Positions 7,314 through 10,484 of a stretch of DNA of 10,484 bases are shown here, piece after piece (position 1 is the first letter of the stretch; every line of letters begins with the position of its first letter). The stretch is from Nitrososphaerota archaeon (GTDB lineage Archaea > Thermoproteota > Bathyarchaeia > Bathyarchaeales > Bathycorpusculaceae), in assembly GCA_031282985.1 (NCBI GenBank), contig JAITCR010000086.1, positions 1 through 10,484 on the forward strand, in the 5' to 3' direction. Made by a program: the position numbers and the translations under genes. The notes under the pieces are model-generated. The model saw only the letters and a program-made list of their open reading frames with translations, was not told the origin of the DNA and did no database searches.

Positions 7314-8819
7314 TTATTCGCCAGCATGCTTTATGCCTAAAATTTCCAGCTCTTTCTCATTTAAACCCACGCCACGGAGCATAAGCCTGTTTCCTTTCAA
7401 ACTTTCAATTGAATTAATGCCCATACCGCCCATCATTTCTTTAATTTCATGTTGCCATGCAGTTAACAGATTTACAAGACGCTTATACCCAATATCAGGA
7501 TTCAGACGCTTAACAAGCTCCGGTACCTGTGTTGCTATACCCCAGTTACATTTACCTGTGTGACAGCTCCTGCAAAGATGACAACCTAATGCTAAAAGTG
7601 CTGAGGTCGCTATGTATGTACAGTCTGCACCTAATGCGATAGCCTTTACGACATCAGCACTAGAGCGGATACTGCCTCCGACAACAACAGCGATGTTATC
7701 ACGAATATTTTCATTTCTTAAACGTGCATCAACACTTGCAAGTGCAAGTTCTATAGGAATACCTACATTATCACGTATACGTGTCGGAGCGGCTCCTGTA
7801 CCACCACGAAAACCGTCAATTGAAATAATGTCAGCCCCACTTCTGGCAATACCACTTGCAATGGCAGCGACATTATGAACTGCTGCTATTTTGACAATCA
7901 CTGGCTTTTTATAGTCTGTTACTTCTTTGAGTGAATAAACGAGTTGACGTAGGTCTTCAATTGAGTAAATATCATGGTGTGGTGCTGGAGAAATTGCGTC
8001 GCTTCCCTCTGGGATCATTCTTGTGCGTGAAATATCACCAATGATTTTCGCACCCGGTAAATGACCTCCGATGCCGGGTTTTGCGCCTTGGCCCATTTTA
8101 ATTTCTATTGCCACACCGCTGTTTAGGTATTGGGCATGAACCCCAAAGCGTCCTGATGCAACTTGCACTATTGTGTTTTTGCCATAACGGTAGAAATCCT
8201 CATGTAAACCGCCTTCGCCAGTATTATAAAGAACACCAAGTTCCTCTGCTGCGCGAGCTAAACTTTCATGTGCATTGTAGCTGATAGAGCCATAGCTCAT
8301 GGCAGAAAACATTACAGGCATTGATAGATTGATTTGTGGTGGTAAATTGTTTTTTACGCAGTCGTTTTCGTCGCGTTCTATATCTGTCGGTTTTGCGCCA
8401 AGGGAAATTTTTGTTTCCATAGGTTCACGTAAGGGATCTATGGATGGGTTTGTCACTTGTGAGGCGTTCAAAAGAATTTTGTCAAAATATATAGGGTAAT
8501 TTTCTGGATTGCCCATACTTGATAAAAGTACACCTCCGCTGCTGGCTTGACGGTAAACTTCGTCAATGATTCTGCCACTCCAGTTTACATTTTCTTTATA
8601 CGTGTTACCGCTTCGTACAATTTTCAACGCCCGTGTAGGACATAGTGACACACAACGATGACAGTTTACACATTTACCGTCGTCACAAACCATTCGACTG
8701 CTATCTGGGAGGTATGTGTGAACTTCGTTTATGCATTGGCGTTCACATGCTCGACAAGTGATGCATTTGTCGTAATTTCTCAGGACTTCATAATATGGGT
8801 GTAAAAAGTTTATCGCCAT
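7314..8819 (-). CDS. gltB2: Glutamate synthase FMN (domain 2) subunit with N-terminal ferredoxin domain
   Basis: 501 residues. It carries the FMN barrel that reduces the imine of 2-oxoglutarate and ammonia to glutamate. The N-terminus has two CxxCxxCxxxC groups (C19, C22, C25, C29; C50, C53, C56, C60), a two-[4Fe-4S] ferredoxin domain absent from classical bacterial GltB. The barrel spans about 160-440, with MSYGSIS (174-180), GEGGLHED (201-208), KMGQGAKPGIGGHLPG (241-256) and SIDGFRGGTGAAP (333-345). The GltB 3Fe-4S loop appears as CHLCRSCHTGKC (413-424), in which C413, C419 and C424 fit the canonical C-x5-C-x4-C spacing and C416 is extra. The ATG overlaps the amidotransferase stop by one base (TAATG). 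This matches archaeal and clostridial stand-alone GltB2 proteins. It needs ammonia from the neighbouring amidotransferase or free ammonia, and electrons through its ferredoxin domain. Confidence 0.93.
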   Translation of the reverse strand: MAINFLHPYYEVLRNYDKCITCRACERQCINEVHTYLPDSSRMVCDDGKCVNCHRCVSLCPTRALKIVRSGNTYKENVNWSGRIIDEVYRQASSGGVLLSSMGNPENYPIYFDKILLNASQVTNPSIDPLREPMETKISLGAKPTDIERDENDCVKNNLPPQINLSMPVMFSAMSYGSISYNAHESLARAAEELGVLYNTGEGGLHEDFYRYGKNTIVQVASGRFGVHAQYLNSGVAIEIKMGQGAKPGIGGHLPGAKIIGDISRTRMIPEGSDAISPAPHHDIYSIEDLRQLVYSLKEVTDYKKPVIVKIAAVHNVAAIASGIARSGADIISIDGFRGGTGAAPTRIRDNVGIPIELALASVDARLRNENIRDNIAVVVGGSIRSSADVVKAIALGADCTYIATSALLALGCHLCRSCHTGKCNWGIATQVPELVKRLNPDIGYKRLVNLLTAWQHEIKEMMGGMGINSIESLKGNRLMLRGVGLNEKELEILGIKHAGE

Positions 8820-10003
8820 TAGTTTTTACCTCCCTTTAAATGAACAATTACAGGTTGGCCGCCTTTTGGTGCCCATATTTTGTCAAGGTTTGGTTCAATG
8901 ATGCGAATTGCTGCTTCTTCGCTTGAAATGTAAATTGTGTCGTTTTTTTCTCCAACTACCATGCTTCGTAGTTTTAATCTGTCGTTTAGCGCCATTAAGC
9001 CGCCTTCAAAACCGACAAGTATGGAAAAAGGGCCTGTGATGAGTTGTGCTGAAAACATTATTCGCAAATATTTATGCATTTCTTTTTTCTCAGGTGTCAT
9101 TTGTTCAATTGTTTGCCAAAATGGAGCTGCAATAACTGATGCGACTTCTTTAAAGTTTAGTCCTTTTTTTCTATGTAAGTAGTCTATAATGTATGTAATG
9201 ACTTCGGTGTCGGTTTGGAGTGTACATTTGTAGCCGTACATTTCGATGGCGCGTCGGTTGGTGTCGTAGGATGATATTTCGCCGTTGTGTACGACGGAGT
9301 AGTCGAGAAGTGCGAACGGGTGAGCGCCGCCCCACCAACCTGGTGTGTTAGTCGGGTAGCGTCCGTGTGCTGTGAAGCAGTAGCCTTCGTATTCGTCAAG
9401 TCGGTAAAATCGTCCGACATCTTCGGGGTAGCCGACAGCTTTGAATACGCCCATGTTTTTGCCGCTGGAAAAAACGTAAGCCCCGTTTATTTTTGTGTTG
9501 ACTCGGAATACGCATTTTGCTGTGAATTCGCGTTCGTCAAGTTGGTTGTCTGCTAGTTTTGTGGGTAGTGGCGTTACAAAGTAGCGCCAGATTAATGGTT
9601 CATCAGTGATTTCTTTCATTTTTCTTGTTGGTATTTTTGAGAGGTTAATTATGTCAAAGTGGCGTTCTAAGAATTCTTCGCATTCTTTTTTTGCTGTTGT
9701 TGTGTCGTAAAATATGTGTAAAGCATAATAGTCTTTGTATTCGGGGTAAATTCCGTATGCTGCAAATCCGCCGCCTAAGCCGTTTGATCTGTCTCGCATG
9801 ACGGAGATTGATTTTATAATTGCCTCGCCGCTCATGCTTTTTCCTGACTTGTTAATTATGCCTGATATTGCGCAGCCGGATGGTATTCTTATTTGGCCTT
9901 CTTTTTGTGTGTATGTTTCTTTGTTTTTTGTTATGTGGGGTATCATGGCGTTTTTTTTGGCGATTTTTTGGTTAATCGTGGGCGTATATGTTTTTGGCGT
10001 CAA
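8819..10003 (-). CDS. gltB1: Class II glutamine amidotransferase (glutamate synthase domain 1) subunit
   Basis: Up to 394 residues. It is an Ntn-type glutaminase that would release ammonia from glutamine for the FMN subunit. The presumed nucleophile is Cys44 in IPSGCAISGI, followed by DRSNGLGGGFAAYGIYP (71-87). The glutamine pocket is clear: HGRYPTNTPGWWGGAHPF (213-230, with Arg215), HNGEIS (239-244, Asn240-Gly241 for the oxyanion hole) and TDTEV (264-268). The start at TTG 10003 has only a weak AAGGGA site. An ATG at codon 20 would remove part of a lysine-rich leader. Either way Cys44 is internal, so propeptide removal would be needed to expose it if the enzyme works like other Ntn amidotransferases. 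The coding strand here is visibly richer in C-ending codons than purB or gltB3. First gene of the operon. Confidence 0.9.
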   Translation of the reverse strand: MTPKTYTPTINQKIAKKNAMIPHITKNKETYTQKEGQIRIPSGCAISGIINKSGKSMSGEAIIKSISVMRDRSNGLGGGFAAYGIYPEYKDYYALHIFYDTTTAKKECEEFLERHFDIINLSKIPTRKMKEITDEPLIWRYFVTPLPTKLADNQLDEREFTAKCVFRVNTKINGAYVFSSGKNMGVFKAVGYPEDVGRFYRLDEYEGYCFTAHGRYPTNTPGWWGGAHPFALLDYSVVHNGEISSYDTNRRAIEMYGYKCTLQTDTEVITYIIDYLHRKKGLNFKEVASVIAAPFWQTIEQMTPEKKEMHKYLRIMFSAQLITGPFSILVGFEGGLMALNDRLKLRSMVVGEKNDTIYISSEEAAIRIIEPNLDKIWAPKGGQPVIVHLKGGKN

Positions 10004-10058
10004 TGTTTTTCCCTTGTTTCTTTTTTAGGTAATACGTGCTATGATGGCTAATAAGTTT

Positions 10059-10086
10059 TTTATATAAAAAATCGTTTAATTTACAA
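10059..10086 (-). promoter_or_regulatory. Candidate promoter of the glutamate synthase/purine operon
   Basis: Read on the minus strand, TTGTAA (10086-10081) is followed after 16 bases by TATAAA (10064-10059), about 55 bases before the TTG start. This fits a bacterial sigma-A promoter with a good -10 and a 4/6 -35. The same AT block would also serve as an archaeal TATA box. It lies in a perfect 16-bp palindrome of six T, ATAT and six A (10056-10071). No purine riboswitch was recognised in the short leader. Confidence 0.4.
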
Positions 10087-10104
10087 TTAAAACCTGTTTT
10101 TATG

Positions 10105-10125
10105 TGTAAAACTGTAATATTTACA
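10105..10125. promoter_or_regulatory. Nested TGTAA/TTACA inverted repeats, candidate operator
   Basis: TGTAAA (10105-10110) and TTTACA (10120-10125) form an inverted repeat with a 9-base centre. A second repeat, TGTAA-TAT-TTACA (10113-10125), is nested inside it. They lie about 20 bases upstream of the candidate -35 box of the operon. GlnR/TnrA-type sites use TGTNA...TNACA, but their 17-bp spacing is not matched, so the regulator is unknown. Confidence 0.35.
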
Positions 10126-10228
10126 TACAAATTGTGTAATTGCCGAAAAAGACAAGTTTGTTTGCCGTTAACAATACAGCAACATAAGAAAAGTTTTACT
10201 ATATGTTTTATGGGTTAAAGTTGGTCGG

Positions 10229-10414
10229 TATAGTGGAATAAGTTAATTTTTGCACTGTATTGTAGTATTTGTTGTAACACGCAGGGTAGTTTTTCGAAAA
10301 GTTATTCTGATGTACAGGCAAAAGGATGTACAGGTTGATACCTAAAGGTGAAAGTCTGCAAAAAGCAGCGTGCATCTGCTTTAGAAGGTGCAGATTTTAA
10401 ACTATTCCACTATA
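10229..10414. mobile_element. MITE-like element with TATAGTGGAATA inverted ends
   Basis: TATAGTGGAATA (10229-10240) and its exact reverse complement (10403-10414) bound a 186-bp segment. With one extra base, the match continues into AGTT/AACT. No coding sequence was found inside. Ends beginning with TA fit non-autonomous elements mobilised by IS630/Tc1-type transposases, which insert at TA (inference). Inside are a 10-base direct repeat, GATGTACAGG, at 10309-10318 and 10325-10334, and two small hairpins: CTGC/GCAG around five A (10356-10368) and ATCTGC/GCAGAT around ten bases (10374-10395). A pair of regulatory or RNA stem arms is an alternative reading. Confidence 0.45.
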
Positions 10415-10484
10415 AAAAGCCATATTTTGGGTCTCGACAGTGAAGCATCTTTTCTACTTCGTCGATTTTGTACTGTGAGAGGTT
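10410..10484 (-). pseudogene. Fragment of a transposase, possibly IS91-like (5' part outside window)
   Basis: Reading the minus strand from the window edge gives 24 residues, NLSQYKIDEVEKMLHCRDPK followed by YGFL, then TAG at 10412-10410. The segment resembles the region just before the zinc-binding CxxC cluster of IS91-type transposases as I remember it. The expected cysteine-rich continuation is absent, because the frame runs straight into the end of the MITE-like element. It is therefore probably truncated there. The piece is short, so the family call is tentative. Confidence 0.35.

Larger units (their letters stand above)
10004..10484. other. Gene-poor region upstream of the operon
   Basis: About 480 bases without an intact gene. 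The part nearest the operon (10004-10130) holds its leader, candidate promoter and nested palindromes. The middle (10130-10228) is AT-rich with nothing recognisable. The rest is the MITE-like element and the transposase fragment listed separately. Confidence 0.6.

Noticed and set aside
9184..9556. Open frames of 78 and 89 codons overlapping gltB1
   Set aside because: They lie inside the well-conserved amidotransferase, in other frames, and have low-complexity or Cys/Val-rich translations. They are explained by the base composition of gltB1.
10105..10125. GlnR/TnrA binding site
   Set aside because: The TGTAA/TTACA arms are right, but they are 13 or 21 bp overall instead of the 17-bp consensus. 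It is kept only as an unassigned operator candidate.
10340..10400. Possible small RNA or riboswitch made of two hairpins
   Set aside because: The stems are only 4 and 6 bp, lie within the MITE-like element, and match no riboswitch I know. Short hairpins are common in such elements.
1..10484. CRISPR array, tRNA, rRNA, prophage or defence system
   Set aside because: No regularly spaced repeats, RNA gene signatures or defence/phage proteins were recognised on either strand.

Overview
The window is AT-rich and gene-dense. It is dominated by one minus-strand operon of eight genes (about 10003 down to 1358), flanked on both sides by mobile-element debris. The operon encodes a glutamate synthase split into separate polypeptides, with three purine-biosynthesis genes inserted in the middle. 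In transcription order it reads: class II glutamine amidotransferase (GltB1 type), ferredoxin plus FMN synthase domain (GltB2 type), purC, purB, purA, a four-cluster [4Fe-4S] ferredoxin subunit, an FAD/NAD(P) oxidoreductase, and a GXGXG domain protein (GltB3 type). Junctions are overlaps or gaps of at most 16 bases, and most starts have clear Shine-Dalgarno sequences, so a single transcript is likely.

Left side (1-797): the decayed 3' part of an IS5-family DDE transposase, broken by frameshifts and a stop, followed by a likely IS end and unassigned spacer. At 798-1268 (+) lies a 156-residue protein that looks like a winged-helix protein. It ends at a hairpin plus T-run, convergent with the operon. 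Right side (10004-10484): the operon's leader and promoter region with several palindromes, then a roughly 186-bp element bounded by inverted TATAGTGGAATA repeats (MITE-like), then a fragment at the window edge that may be the N-terminal part of an IS91-like transposase.

How the genes work together: the glutamate synthase parts would move electrons from NAD(P)H through FAD and several Fe-S clusters to the FMN domain, making glutamate from 2-oxoglutarate and glutamine-derived ammonia. PurC, PurB and PurA are the aspartate-consuming, fumarate-releasing steps of AMP synthesis. Glutamate is the amino donor for aspartate, so grouping these genes makes metabolic sense as an amino-nitrogen module (inference).

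Organism: an anaerobe is suggested by the Fe-S-rich split glutamate synthase. PurA and PurB read like the versions found in Clostridia, and the Shine-Dalgarno sites would suit a Clostridia-type bacterium. The 156-residue protein, by contrast, resembles from memory conserved small proteins of uncultured archaea such as Bathyarchaeia. Both a clostridial genome and an archaeon that acquired a clostridial operon are compatible with what is visible, and I cannot decide between them from this window.
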